Assembly (NCBI GenBank): GCA_900618795.1
Contig: UYJD01000011.1
Span: 905,060-969,059, forward strand
Direction of reading: 5' to 3'
Source of the DNA: Cyanodermella asteris
Lineage: Eukaryota > Ascomycota > Lecanoromycetes > Ostropales > Stictidaceae
Length of the DNA stretch: 64,000 nt
Shown: piece after piece, positions 34,030-44,655 of the stretch
How the letters are laid out: each line of letters opens with the position of its first letter
Numbering within the stretch: position 1 is the stretch's first letter
The notes under the pieces: model-generated
What the model saw: only the letters and a program-made list of their open reading frames with translations
What the model was told of the DNA's origin: nothing
Databases searched by the model: none
Position numbers and translations under genes: made by a program

Positions 34030-35500
34030 ATGCCGCGTCAACGCTCGTCTTGGAGGAAAAGCACAAACGGTTGTACACAATGCAAGTATGACTGCACCCC
34101 ATCGAAACTTGGAAACGAAAGTTCGCTAAACTCAGTTTCACAGAGCCAGCCACGTGAAATGCGACGAGCAGCACCCCTGCCACAGGTGCACGAGACTCAA
34201 ACGGGAGTGCGTATATGAACGACAAGTGATTCCACGGCCGAAGCAAAAAGATCTCCTCTTCCAGTTCGACCTCTTTCAGCTTCCCTCGCGATTCGCATTA
34301 CCAGCCTTCTCCGGATCCGAGAGGGATCTATCGGCATTTCAATTCTTTCTCGAAGAGACTGTACCTATTCTAGAAGCATCTTTTTCGACTCACCACTGGG
34401 CTGAGACCCTCCTATCCGTTCAGTCGAGCGATTCTGCGCTCCACCACGCCTGCCTGGCTGTAGGATCTCTTCACAAATCGCTGCTGGCTCTGCCGGAAAA
34501 TGAAAGCTCTTCATCAGAGGCGTCGACTACCCCGACCTCTTCAGCATTGTCCACGCGCCATGATGAGATTGTGGATGCTTCCTGGCTGTACATACAGGCT
34601 CTCCGGAAGTCACGGCAAGCTATTGCAACAGGAAATGTTCAGCCAATTCACCTGAAACTGACTTCGATCCTCCTCGCCCTCTTCTCCTCACTCAATGGCC
34701 GTGTCGAGGAAACAAGGGCACATCTCTTCGGTGGCCTGGTCCTTGTGGATCTCGATGAACCGTCGATCACCGATCTGGATCAGCGGAAGACTGACGGGGT
34801 TTTGGCCAGCTACCGCTTTCTTTCCTTGATTGCCAGTGGAGCAATGAGCATTGACTCCGACAGACCCCCGGAGGTAGACCTCTACATAAGACCTCGGCCG
34901 CTTCCGAAGAACTTGCGGGATGCTCGTGGGGATCTCCACTACTTGCTCCGTCTGAGCATGCTGTTCACCCACCACGAGCGAAAAGGTTCTTTCAAATCTA
35001 TCATAGAACAGGAGCGCGCCCGCGCCAAGCTTTACCTGGAGTTTTATAAATGGAAGCAAATCATCAAAGACATTGAGCCAATTGCCAACGAGCAGGACCG
35101 TCTCGGTATCGTCCTGTTAGAGGCACAGTACGAATTCTCTCGATCCAGACTAGACGTCCAGAACACTCCGGACGGGCCGAAATCCGGTGCTAGTCTGGAA
35201 AGCCTCAAGCTCATCGTTGACCGGATCCAGCGCTTTCTTGATCTATACTACCAGTCTAGCAGACTCAGTCCGCACGTCTTCTCATTTCAGACGGGCATGA
35301 TCCCCATGTTGCTGTATGCGGCAAGGGAGTCGCGCGATGCGGACTTGCAGAGAACGATCGTTAAACTTTTACAGCGTGTTCCGGAATCCGAAGGGACATG
35401 GAGCGCGTCGAAAGCCGCCGACGCCGTGCAGAGAATGTTGGCCGGTGAGGCGGATGGCGGCATGACTCTGCCGGGCTGGTCCATCGACAATCTCTGCTGA
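34030..35500 (+). CDS. Zn2Cys6 fungal transcription factor
   Basis: Two exons (34030-34085 and 34144-35500) give 470 aa. The 58-bp phase-2 intron falls inside the zinc cluster. Splicing at 34143 restores the canonical spacing: GCTQCK from exon 1 joins ASHVKCDEQHPCHRC, followed by TRLKRECVY, i.e. C-x2-C-x6-C then C-x2-C-x6-C. An acceptor a few bases further on would shorten the first loop, so 34143 is preferred. After the DNA-binding domain come a basic linker (RPKQK) and a helical regulatory domain typical of fungal-specific transcription factors (FFLEETVPILEASF, ALHHACLAVGSLH). The target pathway is unknown; no adjacent metabolic cluster is visible. Confidence 0.9.
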
Positions 35501-36318
35501 GGGCCGAGTCTATAAGAGAGACGTTTGTTCTACGGTATCAAGGACACCAGGGCAGTTGCTCACGAACCGATAACGCGGACGGCATCTTCGCCTCTTCGTT
35601 TGCAGGTCAACTCATGTGGCCCGAGCATCAACAAATCAGAAGACACGGGCTGGACTGGTTTGTACTCGTTCGTCGTCTCAGCCTGGCCGATGACTTGCTT
35701 CGAGTCATTGCTGAGCAACGGCTCTAACAGGAAGAATTGTTGGCTCGCCTCTCGTCCTTTAAGAGCCGCGTTCTACGAAGCGCCATTTACCACAATCGGG
35801 ATCCCAGCCACGGAACAAATGTGGCGTTTGCCTGTCTCAAAAATGATACGATCAGAACGGCGTAGGAGTTGGAAAGGTGCTTACCTGGGGTGCGTTGACT
35901 TGCCCGCATCTTCATGCAAAGTCACATAGAACTATAGATAGCAGTTATGGGATTTGACACAAAGTCTTGATCATTTCGTGGTACCTCCAACTGGCCACAA
36001 CGGCCAGACATAGCACAAAATATCCCTTTCTTCTTCCCAAAAAGGTGTTCTGCTTCCATCAATGTGCCTTCAGATGAAACGCGGCGTTTTGGACACATAA
36101 CATCGGTGTCGCCGCGCTGTGCCGCACATGCCGACCTGTCAGCTCGTTCGGAGAATAGCGCTGCGGCCGTTTCCGAGCGTACATTACTACCTACAAACCC
36201 ACTCATGAAGTTCAGCCACTCGTTTTCCGTACAGTCGACGGATTCGTTACAAATGGTAAATTTACACGCTAACCAGAGTCTGTGTTGATTGTGCTGCGGT
36301 TCTCTGTTAAATATTCAA
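35501..36318. other. Intergenic, no gene seen
   Basis: About 800 bp. A 134-codon plus frame (35525-35929) and a 94-codon minus frame (36206-35922) show no motif and are treated as chance. Confidence 0.45.
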
Positions 36319-37366
36319 ATGGCGACTCAAGATACGACGCAGGTCATCGATAAGCTTCCAAGCCTGGACGAGGATCCCAAAGAACGCAAGCGTATTCTCT
36401 GAATCCTTGCGCAGCGGAGATGCAGTGAGATGAGAGCGTCTGGTTGTTTTGAGATTGTTCATATATTGACATTGGCTAGGGCAGCGCAAGAAACGGCGCA
36501 GGGGAGAGCTGCACAGTCCCGAAACTCGACACTCGCTAGCGCCAACTACCCGAGACGAGGCTCAAGCTGTTTATGAATACCGGAGCGATTGGGCACTAGG
36601 TACCGACGACAATGATAGTTTGTCATGGGTGCCAGAACCGGACATGATCGAGACTTTGATCGACTTTGACACATCTGGCGAAGCGTCATCCTTGTCGTGG
36701 CACTCAGATGGCCGATCAGCCTCTAAGAAGGGCTCCATCCTGCCTTCCGAACAGACACCTCAAAAACTTAGCACATCTCAGCTATCTTGCAACGAGGTGT
36801 CCCCGTTGACCGATCCGGCGTACGTCTCGACGCCGTGTCTAGATCTCGTCAGAGCGAAAGTCGAGATTCTGACGACGATCTTGGCGACGCTCGAAATTGC
36901 ACCTCCATCGTCCGGTGCCCTATGGAACCCGTTTGCCATTTCGCCTTTTCACGTGTCGCCCAACACAGATCTGTTCGCGGACAATCGGCTGCTCGCACTT
37001 CCCAAGAACTATCGTCCGACATCAACACAGCTGCGGATGGTACACCATCCAATCTTTGATATCTTTCCTTGGCCGAGTGTGCGGGATAAGATGCTGGGGA
37101 TCATGGCGCTGCCTCTGGACTGTCGGCCCCCGAGAGCAAAAGATGAAGCGGAAAAGGTTGTGATGCAGATCAAATTCGATCTATTCCATCCGGCGGGAGG
37201 CACGAAGGTTCATGACACAGATCCTATGAACGGCGATAGTTGGGAAGTTGGTCAGGTGTTTTTCGAAAACTGGTGGTGGGCGCTGGACCAAAATATCATC
37301 AATCGTAGCAACGAATTCCGTCGGGCAAGAGGGGAAGCTGATTTGAGGCATAAGAGACCAGAATAG
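36319..37366 (+). pseudogene. bZIP-DUF3425 transcription factor with an in-frame stop
   Basis: Two exons (36319-36424, 36480-37366; 55-bp phase-1 intron). Exon 1 reads MATQDTTQVIDKLPSLDEDP and then KERKRIL. A TGA at 36400-36402 interrupts it, and ILAQRRC follows. Splicing joins RQRKKRRRGEL. Except for the stop, this is the basic region of the fungal bZIP/DUF3425 class (RKRxxNxxAQRxYRxRKK). Exon 2 is open throughout and carries DUF3425, including HPIFDIFPWPSVRDKM (about 37045-37090), which is diagnostic, and a C-terminal WWWALDQNIINRSNEFR. Either the gene is a recent nonsense allele, the base call is wrong, or translation starts at a downstream ATG (36620) to make a DNA-binding-less protein. 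The stop codon is 13 bp from the convergent vps2 stop. Confidence 0.72.
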
Positions 37367-37379
37367 AGAGGCGGTCGCA

Positions 37380-38157
37380 TCATCTTCTCAAGCTATCAAG
37401 TCGTGCTTGTAAATCATCGTCCGCAGATCCGCCCGTATCGCCTCCGCCGACAGCTTGCGCAACGCGGCCTTCGGCAACGGCTGCCTTTTGCAAGTCTGCG
37501 GGTGTCTCACCAAGCTAGAGTATTTCGTTAGGAAAAGTCCATATGAACACATGGAGACTGCACGTACCGACTGGCCGAGATCCACTCCAATCTCGTCAAG
37601 CACCTCCTTGATGACCTCCTCGCCCTCTTCCTCGTCTGCTTCATCCTCCATTCCATCGATGGCATCATCCATCATCTCCTGTCGCTGCTCCATGATATCG
37701 TTCTCCTTCTCAAATTCCATGGCAATCTTCTGAAGAGCGGGCAGCCTCATGCTACGATTCATGCTGCCGAGCAATTGCGTGGCGCCCTTCATGCTCTGCA
37801 TCATCTGCTCGTTACTCCTGACGGTCTGTATGCGCAGGCTGATGGCCTGGAGCTGGGTGCGCATGCTGTAGAATTTCTGGATGTACCTCCTCGTTCTGAC
37901 CAGATCCTTGGCCTGGATCTTGCAGGCTCCCATCTGCCCGTTCTTGGCCGACTTCTTGATATCTGCGATAAGCTTCTTCTCTTGGTTTTCGAGCTTGGTT
38001 CGTTCACGATCCAGCTCGCGTTTTGTCTTCTCCAATGCTCGCTGGTGCTTGCGCAAGCGCTCTTGGGGCGTCATGCGCTTGCCGAACAACCACTCGACGG
38101 CCTGAGGAGGTGGGTCAGTATTCAACGAAGAACGGCAGGGGATCTACCTACCTGCAT
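37380..38157 (-). CDS. vps2: ESCRT-III subunit Vps2/Did4 (CHMP2 type)
   Basis: Three exons: a 6-nt first exon encoding only Met-Gln (38157-38152), then 38101-37568 and 37514-37380, giving 224 aa. The product begins MQAVEWLFGKRMTPQERLRKHQRAL, with the amphipathic N-terminus and strongly basic first half. Helices with IKKSAKNGQMGACKIQAKDLVRTR follow, then an acidic C-terminal half (MEDEADEEEGEE). The last exon supplies LQARLDSLRR, the MIT-interacting motif that recruits the AAA ATPase Vps4. Vps2 caps Snf7 filaments on endosomes during multivesicular body sorting. An unspliced frame would instead start at 38125 with an unrelated leader and lose the MIM, so splicing defines the gene. Confidence 0.94.
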
Positions 38158-38737
38158 GGTGATGGCTGGACTGCAATATATTTCAGACAAGGCTGAGTCT
38201 CGCAAGAGTTGTTCTGGAGTAAGTCAAGCAATCACAAATTGGGTAGATGTTGCAGGCTGCAGCTCTCTTATCGAAAGTCGGTACTTCTGCACCCCAGGCT
38301 GGCTGGGCGCTGTGAGGCTGCACGTGGAGGCCGAGTGACGACAGCCTGCCAAGGCGGACCGGAAGAAGTACCTATTGACGGAGATACTTAGTTACTTGCC
38401 TACCTAAGTAGGTCTATCGACACTATCAAACGTACCTAGGAAAATACCAACATACGTAGCTAAACAGACAGCTCTACTTCTACTTATTTACGTATCTGTA
38501 GGAGGACGCACAGAAGTAGCACCCAAGATTATTACGAAAATACGTGGCTAACAAACAACTTCTGTCGGCCCGCCTTGCTGCGGCAGTTTCGCTTCCGTAA
38601 GCCGCCGGTCCAATTACCCGCCCCATCTACACAAAACTATCATCCTTACAACCGGCTCGCCACCTAAAACACGACTAGAGCCCCATGGAGCCCATACATC
38701 CACATCATCAACTCATCTTCTGACAGAGATACTCGTC
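38158..38737. promoter_or_regulatory. Divergent promoter region vps2 / fzo1
   Basis: About 580 bp between divergent start codons. AT-richer in 38390-38530, with CCTACCTAAGTAGG-type quasi-palindromic and TACGTA-like motifs. No gene seen. Confidence 0.4.
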
Positions 38738-41491
38738 ATGGGGCAGGATCACGACAGAGACGAGGCGGGCCCGTCGGGCAGTAGACCGCCACCGCAATAC
38801 ATGACCGTTGGAGGAGGATCGGCATCAGCAAGCGCCGCTAGACTCATGGCGACGCTCGATAATGACTCTGGATATGGCAGCATGATCGATGGCGTCCCTG
38901 CAGAAGATGGTAGTACGCGAGCAGCGCTTGGAGGTTTCGATCAGGATATCCCGGCGGCGTTTGGAGCAGGAAGAGATGGACACAGTGGTCGCGACGATGC
39001 TCAGGCCGCTCATATATATCAGATGCGATACAACCACAACAGGGTGCTGCTCAACCGAGCGATAGGCCAGACAGATGCGCAGCTCAAAGACCTACAGGCA
39101 ATGAACGAGCGATGGCCTGCGCATTACCCAGCGACACAAGCAAAATACACTCCTACCCCGAGTCGCTCGGATGTACGACCGGGAATTCACCACACACAGT
39201 CAACATTGGGAGAGATTGCCAATCCGCCCTCTCGTCCGGGAGCTCGGAGAGCGTTTACATCAGCAGCGCCTGAGGAAGCTGGACCTGCCAGCCCTATATC
39301 GCCGACGACAGACCGACCGCCGCAGGGATTGATCACAGCGGAGGCCGCCAAACAGTTCTCTGTGCTGAAACTTGACCTGAAGCTTGAAGGACTTTCACAA
39401 GCCGAGATCGCCCAGTCGATGGACAAGAAGTCGATAGCTTCGCTACTCGATGGAAGGATCAAGCAGAGTCGACGTCATCTGCTTTCCTTGCGAGAGCGTA
39501 TTGAGGACACATCGAGCAAGGTTTTGGTTACGGGTGATCTGAATGCTGGCAAGTCCACCTTCTGCAATGCTCTTTTAAGACGAAAAGTGTTGCCGGAAGA
39601 CCAGCAACCTTGTACTTCTATATTCTGTGAAGTTATCGACGCGAGAGAGAACTCCGGCGTGGAAGAAGTACACGCCGTACACAGAGAGACTGTCTACGAT
39701 CGCAAAGATGAGCGAACCTACGATGTATTTGCATTGGCAGAGCTTGAGAAGATTGTGGTGGACGATTCACGATACCTACAGTGTAAGGTCTACATCAAGG
39801 ATACAAGGACAATCGACCAGTCGCTGTTAAACAACGGCGTGGTTGACATTGCGCTGATTGACGCGCCTGGCTTAAACGCCGACTCTGTCAAGACAACAGC
39901 TGTTTTCGCCAGGCAAGAGGAGATTGACGTCGTTGTTTTCGTTGTCAGCGCCCCCAATCACTTCACACAATCGGCAAAAGAGTTCATCTGGAACGCGGCG
40001 CAGGAGAAAGCCTACTTGTTTATCGTCGTTAACGGATTTGACAACATTCGCGACAAGCAAAGGTGTGAGCGAAGTATCCTTGAGCAAGTTGCCAGGCTCA
40101 GCCCGAGAACGTTCAAAGAATCATCTGAGCTGGTGCACTTCGTATCGAGTAACGCTGTGCCAACTCTGCCTGTCATACAAGGAGGAGGACCAGGTCCCGG
40201 GGGCAACGGCGGAGGGTCAAGTAGTGGCGGTTTTGGCGATCCAGGAGACGGCCCAAGCAACGACGATGACCCCGAAACACTTGGTAAGCACGGAGAACCA
40301 GGATCACCACCTGATAAGGGCAAAGGGAAAGACAAAGAGAAGATCGAAGACTTCGAGCATCTGGAGGCTTCGTTACGCAGATTCATTCTTGAGAAACGCG
40401 CTCGATCAAAGCTGGCACCTGCTCAGACGTATCTGATCAACGTTTTGACCGACCTCAATGACCTTGCCGAGGTCAATCGTGATGTCGCTCAGAAGGAGCT
40501 CAAGCGGGTCGGGCAGGAGCTTGACGAGCTTGAACCCCAGTACAAGCAGTCACAAGAAACCAAGAACCAGGCTGAGCAAGGTATCGAGGCCGAGAATCAG
40601 CAAAGCTGTGACAACGTCAGAGCCGCGACACAGACCCAGCTCAGTCAAGCTATTGCTCACGTTGCCGCGCAGGACCTTGGAGTCGAGTATCCAGGCCTGC
40701 TAAGCGCGTGGCAGTATGCCGAAGACATAAAGGACTCCATCCTCGACCATATTTCGGATGCAGTGGCCGACTGCGAGGATGCAGCCCGAAACCTTGCAAA
40801 GACGAGGGTCGACGAGATTCAACAGCAGGCCAAGCAGCATCTTGGTGACGAATATACTGAGATGAGTCTCAAGAGCGAATTAATGTTCTCGAGACGTCGG
40901 CACGATATGGTAAGGCAAGCAGACATCAACGTTGAATTCTCCGACTTCCTTGACCTACCTGGCATCTGGGAGCGCCAAGAGAAGGTTGCAGGGACCGGTA
41001 TGGCCATGACTGTGGTCGGGGTTCTTGGTTCCCGTATGATTGGTGGTGTTGGCTGGGTTGACGGCGTGCTTGGTGCAGTCAGGATCATCGACATTCACAA
41101 CACTCGCCGAATGATACTGCCTGGCATCGTGGCGACGGTTGCCATTGCAACTGCGTACGTGCTGTCTACGATCCCCACATCGCTACCGCAACGACTGTCG
41201 AGACGTATAGCAAGCAGTCTCGACACGATGGACTATACACGACGCAACAGCGACCGGATCGCGAAGGAGGTCGAAGTCGTTCTTCGCGCGCCGACCAATA
41301 ATCTTCGTGTCGGTCTACAACACAGCGTCGAGAAACTACGTCGCAAACGCGAGGATTTGCAGAAGGACAAGGGGAAGAGCGAGGAGGCTTGGAAGTACTT
41401 TGGTAACCTGGTACGCGATTCTGCCAAGAGCAAGCAGAGCGTCCAGGATATCGATTTGGAACCAACGCCCGTGCCAGTGGCTTCGCCGTGA
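38738..41491 (+). CDS. fzo1: Mitofusin Fzo1, outer mitochondrial membrane fusion GTPase
   Basis: Single exon, 917 aa. A dynamin-family GTPase that tethers and fuses mitochondrial outer membranes. Residues 1-190 are low complexity. The GTPase motifs are clear: G1 GDLNAGKST (about 265), G2 threonine in QPCTS (about 288), G3 DAPGLN (about 375) and G4 VVNGFD (about 429). A Gly/Asp/Lys-rich disordered insert (about 480-535) separates the GTPase from the heptad-repeat region (LKRVGQELDELEPQYKQ). Hydrophobic stretches at about 755-815 (TVVGVLGSRMIGG, PGIVATVAIATAYVLS) are the paired membrane segments with a short loop. A C-terminal coiled coil (SVEKLRRKREDLQKDK) follows. Order and length fit filamentous-fungal Fzo1. 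Confidence 0.95.
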   Translation: MGQDHDRDEAGPSGSRPPPQYMTVGGGSASASAARLMATLDNDSGYGSMIDGVPAEDGSTRAALGGFDQDIPAAFGAGRDGHSGRDDAQAAHIYQMRYNHNRVLLNRAIGQTDAQLKDLQAMNERWPAHYPATQAKYTPTPSRSDVRPGIHHTQSTLGEIANPPSRPGARRAFTSAAPEEAGPASPISPTTDRPPQGLITAEAAKQFSVLKLDLKLEGLSQAEIAQSMDKKSIASLLDGRIKQSRRHLLSLRERIEDTSSKVLVTGDLNAGKSTFCNALLRRKVLPEDQQPCTSIFCEVIDARENSGVEEVHAVHRETVYDRKDERTYDVFALAELEKIVVDDSRYLQCKVYIKDTRTIDQSLLNNGVVDIALIDAPGLNADSVKTTAVFARQEEIDVVVFVVSAPNHFTQSAKEFIWNAAQEKAYLFIVVNGFDNIRDKQRCERSILEQVARLSPRTFKESSELVHFVSSNAVPTLPVIQGGGPGPGGNGGGSSSGGFGDPGDGPSNDDDPETLGKHGEPGSPPDKGKGKDKEKIEDFEHLEASLRRFILEKRARSKLAPAQTYLINVLTDLNDLAEVNRDVAQKELKRVGQELDELEPQYKQSQETKNQAEQGIEAENQQSCDNVRAATQTQLSQAIAHVAAQDLGVEYPGLLSAWQYAEDIKDSILDHISDAVADCEDAARNLAKTRVDEIQQQAKQHLGDEYTEMSLKSELMFSRRRHDMVRQADINVEFSDFLDLPGIWERQEKVAGTGMAMTVVGVLGSRMIGGVGWVDGVLGAVRIIDIHNTRRMILPGIVATVAIATAYVLSTIPTSLPQRLSRRIASSLDTMDYTRRNSDRIAKEVEVVLRAPTNNLRVGLQHSVEKLRRKREDLQKDKGKSEEAWKYFGNLVRDSAKSKQSVQDIDLEPTPVPVASP

Positions 41492-42165
41492 GACAATTAC
41501 CGCGTCTCCACATGTTACGTTTTAATGCCCCCCCTGTGATACCACGGCGTTTTGATTAATCACTGGCGTTAGACTGGCAAAATTGTATAGTATAGCACGT
41601 ACCTCAACCAACACCTTAGTCAGAACATGAGTAAGGACCTCAGCCAGTATCTCAGCAAACACCTTAGTAAATCCTCCGCAAGTCCCTCCGCAAGTAAGGA
41701 CCTTTCTTAATATCCACCGGCATCACCACAACAGTAAACGCGTCGAAGTATCGACCCAGGTCGATTGTAGAATATATGCAATGAAGACGCCCCACTACGC
41801 GCAGTTGCGTCAATGAACGAGGCCCAAGCACTGAATCCAGTACCCAACGGTGTCAGATGCCAGACTCTTGTTGAGAGCACTCTCGCATTCACTCTGTATT
41901 CGAACCCCTTGCGAACTCAGGCGACGACTGTACCCGCTCAGCGTAGTCATACCTAGCGCGGATGTGTGTACATGTGAGCGCTTGGTAGAAGCCCGAGAAG
42001 CTCAGTGTTCCTGGAGATCGCGGGTGGGCTACGTCACAGACAAGCGCGACCTGTTTGAGCTCAACTCACGATCAGGCAGGAGCATTCAGTGCATTTCTGC
42101 CATGCCTGTATCTAGTACAGCATCTCCATGTTCCAAGATTTCCGAACCATCACCGACTCATCATA
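41492..42165. other. Intergenic with a degenerate short repeat
   Basis: No gene. About 41600-41705 contains repeated motifs: AGTAAGGACCT twice (about 41630 and 41693), CACCTTAGT twice, and several CTCAGC/CTCCGCAAGT units. See the repeat entry. The start of the F-box/RCC1 gene follows. Confidence 0.5.
41600..41705. repeat. Degenerate tandem motif cluster
   Basis: Imperfectly repeated units of about 10-30 bp: CACCTTAGT at about 41612 and 41670; AGTAAGGACCT at about 41630 and 41693; and TCCGCAAGT twice between 41674 and 41696. The spacing is irregular, so this is a decayed satellite-like array rather than a clean tandem repeat. Confidence 0.5.
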
Positions 42166-44265
42166 ATGTCCCTTTCCAACTTACCAAACGAAGTCCTCAT
42201 CCTCATCTTTCCTCTCCTCACTCCTAACGAATTCCTCGCCCTGGTCAGCACAAACAAGACACTCTATGGTCTACGCAACGAACACACCTTTTGGCGTCAT
42301 AGAGCGCAGACAGATTTCCGGATATCGCCCCAACCACTCTTCGAGACCGACGGCGAGCGATGGCAATGGCTTTACAAGCACTTGCAGACCCAGTCGGAGG
42401 TCTACACCTGGGGCAACGACAACCACGGCAATCTGGGTCGTTCAAGATTAACGGGATCGGATCCAGAGATCCTGGATGGGTGGCCGCGTCCGATGCCGGG
42501 CCTCGCAACCATCGGCAAGATCGTCGACGTACAGTGCGGCGGCTGGTCCACGGTGATCATGAACGCCAACGGAAAGCTATTTGCCGCAGGCGTCGTCGAT
42601 GGGGAGCGCCCACGACAATGGGCATCAGACCGTGGCGGTGGCGTCGCCCCCGTCACCATGCCCCTGCGGCCAGAGCGCAAGTGGCTTCTCGACATCTCTC
42701 ACCGGACTGTGAACTCTTTTTCGATGGGCCGCAATCGGCTGCTCGCCCTAACTGACTATGGAGAGGTTATTGAGTGGAAACTGAATTTCACAGTGGCCGG
42801 GAATATCCTCAGTGCCGACCATATGCACCCGGCTGTGGACTATAGCAAGGAGCCTCAAGCGAGCATGGTAGTAGCAGGATGGGCTCATGGAAGCGCATTC
42901 TATCCGGGAAAGGGACTCTATTACTGGCGTGATGTCGCAGCTACGGTTACGGTCGATGGCAAATTCAATCGTATATTAGAGGTTTCAGAAGAGCCTAACC
43001 GAAACGGTCCGGCTCTTGTCCCCGGAACTGGCAGCTCGGAGAAGGTTGAAGGCAGTCTCGAAGAGCGCATGGGAGCTGTCAAGAAGTACATCGTCCTCCA
43101 CCATCACATCATCATTCTTACAGACCTCGACAAGCTCTTCTCGTGGAGAACGGCGAACCGGGACGCAAAAGGCCGGGACATCGATTTCGTGAACACTGAG
43201 CCCACAGAGCTCACAAAGTTTTACCCATCGGGCGATGCCAAGGTAGTAGACGTCCAAGGTTCGTTCCAGACATTCGGCGTCTTTTCGAACAACGGCGCCA
43301 TTTACATCGGCAAGTTTGGCGAGGACGACGTGCTGAATACTCCAAACTATATGGCCGAGACACCAGCCATGAATCATCCCGATCCCGAAATAAAGCCTGC
43401 CTTGCAGAATGCGGGCGTGATACAGCTTGCGTTCGGCGACTACCACTACCACGCTCTGTATCTCAACGGCGAGCTAACCTCCTACGGAAGCGACAGTCAA
43501 GGATGTGGAGCATTGGGATTCGGTCGAGGCGAAAACAGTTGCCTGCGCGGCGTGTCTCCTTCCAGCCACGAACTCGAGCTCAATCCGCAATCTCATACGA
43601 GGCGAGCGGTCTGGTTCGATCCGGAACGATTTGTCTTTATGGCGACTATGCTTGACAAGTTCTTGAAGCTGGTAAGATATGACGAAGCCTTTGGGCACAC
43701 TGTCATGGCCAAGCAGCGCGAGTTCAACGAAGTCTACTCGGAATGGTTTGAACAGGAGGGTTCCGAGTGGGACGCAGGCCCTTGGCCAATGGATCAAAAG
43801 CCGAAGACCACAGGATTCCAAGTATCTGACACGAAGAAAACTGATATGCCTGCGTATTTTCCAATCAAAATTGCTGCAGCGGGTTGGTCCAGTGCAGCTG
43901 TAGTTTTGATAGACAAGGACAAGGCGAAGCGGACGAGGGAAAAGTATCTTGTCAACAAACCGACAGAGATTGCTGTCGAAAGCAAACTGGAACAAAAGGA
44001 AGAGAAGAGCACTCGGGTGTCGTGGGCAGATTGGCTCAAGAACTTGGCTCACAGAATACGCATCAGTAGGTTAGGGGAAGCTGTCGGTTATATTGACGCT
44101 CAGGAATGCGATGAAATCGATCGTTGGATATGGGCGCAGCAGGAGTTCCCCCGACTGCGTCTATCGGATGGAGACGATGCTCTGATCAGACATGATGGGA
44201 CAACCCGATGGAAGTATGGCGAACCGGTATGGGCCCAACCTACTAGCCACAGTCAAGGATTATGA
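42166..44265 (+). CDS. F-box and RCC1-repeat protein, Saf1-like SCF adaptor
   Basis: Single exon; the ATG at 42166 (MSLSNLPNEVLILIF) opens directly on an F-box, so it is preferred over the in-frame ATG at 42055. Length 699 aa. The F-box (residues 4-45) has LPNEVLILIFPLLTPNEFLAL. RCC1/regulator-of-chromosome-condensation type blades follow: VYTWGNDNHGNLGRS (about 95), KIVDVQCGGWSTVIMN (about 130), LTSYGSDSQGCGALGFG (about 440). The fold order (F-box, then RCC1 propeller) is that of yeast Saf1, an SCF subunit that targets vacuolar/adenine deaminase-type substrates for ubiquitination. The C-terminal 150 residues are Lys/Glu-rich and not assigned. The substrate in this organism is unknown. Confidence 0.88.
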   Translation: MSLSNLPNEVLILIFPLLTPNEFLALVSTNKTLYGLRNEHTFWRHRAQTDFRISPQPLFETDGERWQWLYKHLQTQSEVYTWGNDNHGNLGRSRLTGSDPEILDGWPRPMPGLATIGKIVDVQCGGWSTVIMNANGKLFAAGVVDGERPRQWASDRGGGVAPVTMPLRPERKWLLDISHRTVNSFSMGRNRLLALTDYGEVIEWKLNFTVAGNILSADHMHPAVDYSKEPQASMVVAGWAHGSAFYPGKGLYYWRDVAATVTVDGKFNRILEVSEEPNRNGPALVPGTGSSEKVEGSLEERMGAVKKYIVLHHHIIILTDLDKLFSWRTANRDAKGRDIDFVNTEPTELTKFYPSGDAKVVDVQGSFQTFGVFSNNGAIYIGKFGEDDVLNTPNYMAETPAMNHPDPEIKPALQNAGVIQLAFGDYHYHALYLNGELTSYGSDSQGCGALGFGRGENSCLRGVSPSSHELELNPQSHTRRAVWFDPERFVFMATMLDKFLKLVRYDEAFGHTVMAKQREFNEVYSEWFEQEGSEWDAGPWPMDQKPKTTGFQVSDTKKTDMPAYFPIKIAAAGWSSAAVVLIDKDKAKRTREKYLVNKPTEIAVESKLEQKEEKSTRVSWADWLKNLAHRIRISRLGEAVGYIDAQECDEIDRWIWAQQEFPRLRLSDGDDALIRHDGTTRWKYGEPVWAQPTSHSQGL

Positions 44266-44655
44266 TTTACGAGCTATGATATACGAATTGACATTATACG
44301 GCATTAGCCTTATTTATCGTAGGATGTGCCTCCTATGCGATGAGCGCTGGAACAAAGCCCGACATGAAACCACAGCATCTCTATCATTCGATCAGCACAT
44401 AGTTCCAATACCAATAGATACCACAATGCTCCCGGAGCAATGGGCGCCTTGTAGATGCTTAGTCCGCACGATCAATGTCCCTAACGTTAAGAACACGGAG
44501 TCCGCAGCCCGTCCGCGACAAAATGCTGACCATCTATCTCACGTCATCCAATCACACCACGCATCACAACCTTATTCCACGTTTCCGTTTTCTCGACTCA
44601 ATCAATGCCAAATATATACTTTTCCTCGGTACGACGCAACTACTACGCACCGGCG
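44266..44655. other. Intergenic, no gene seen
   Basis: About 390 bp of presumed 3' untranslated region and promoter. Confidence 0.4.

Noticed and set aside
34144-34160. Alternative intron acceptor a few bases further into the Zn2Cys6 exon
   Set aside because: It would shorten the first zinc loop to four residues; the acceptor at 34143 restores the canonical six.
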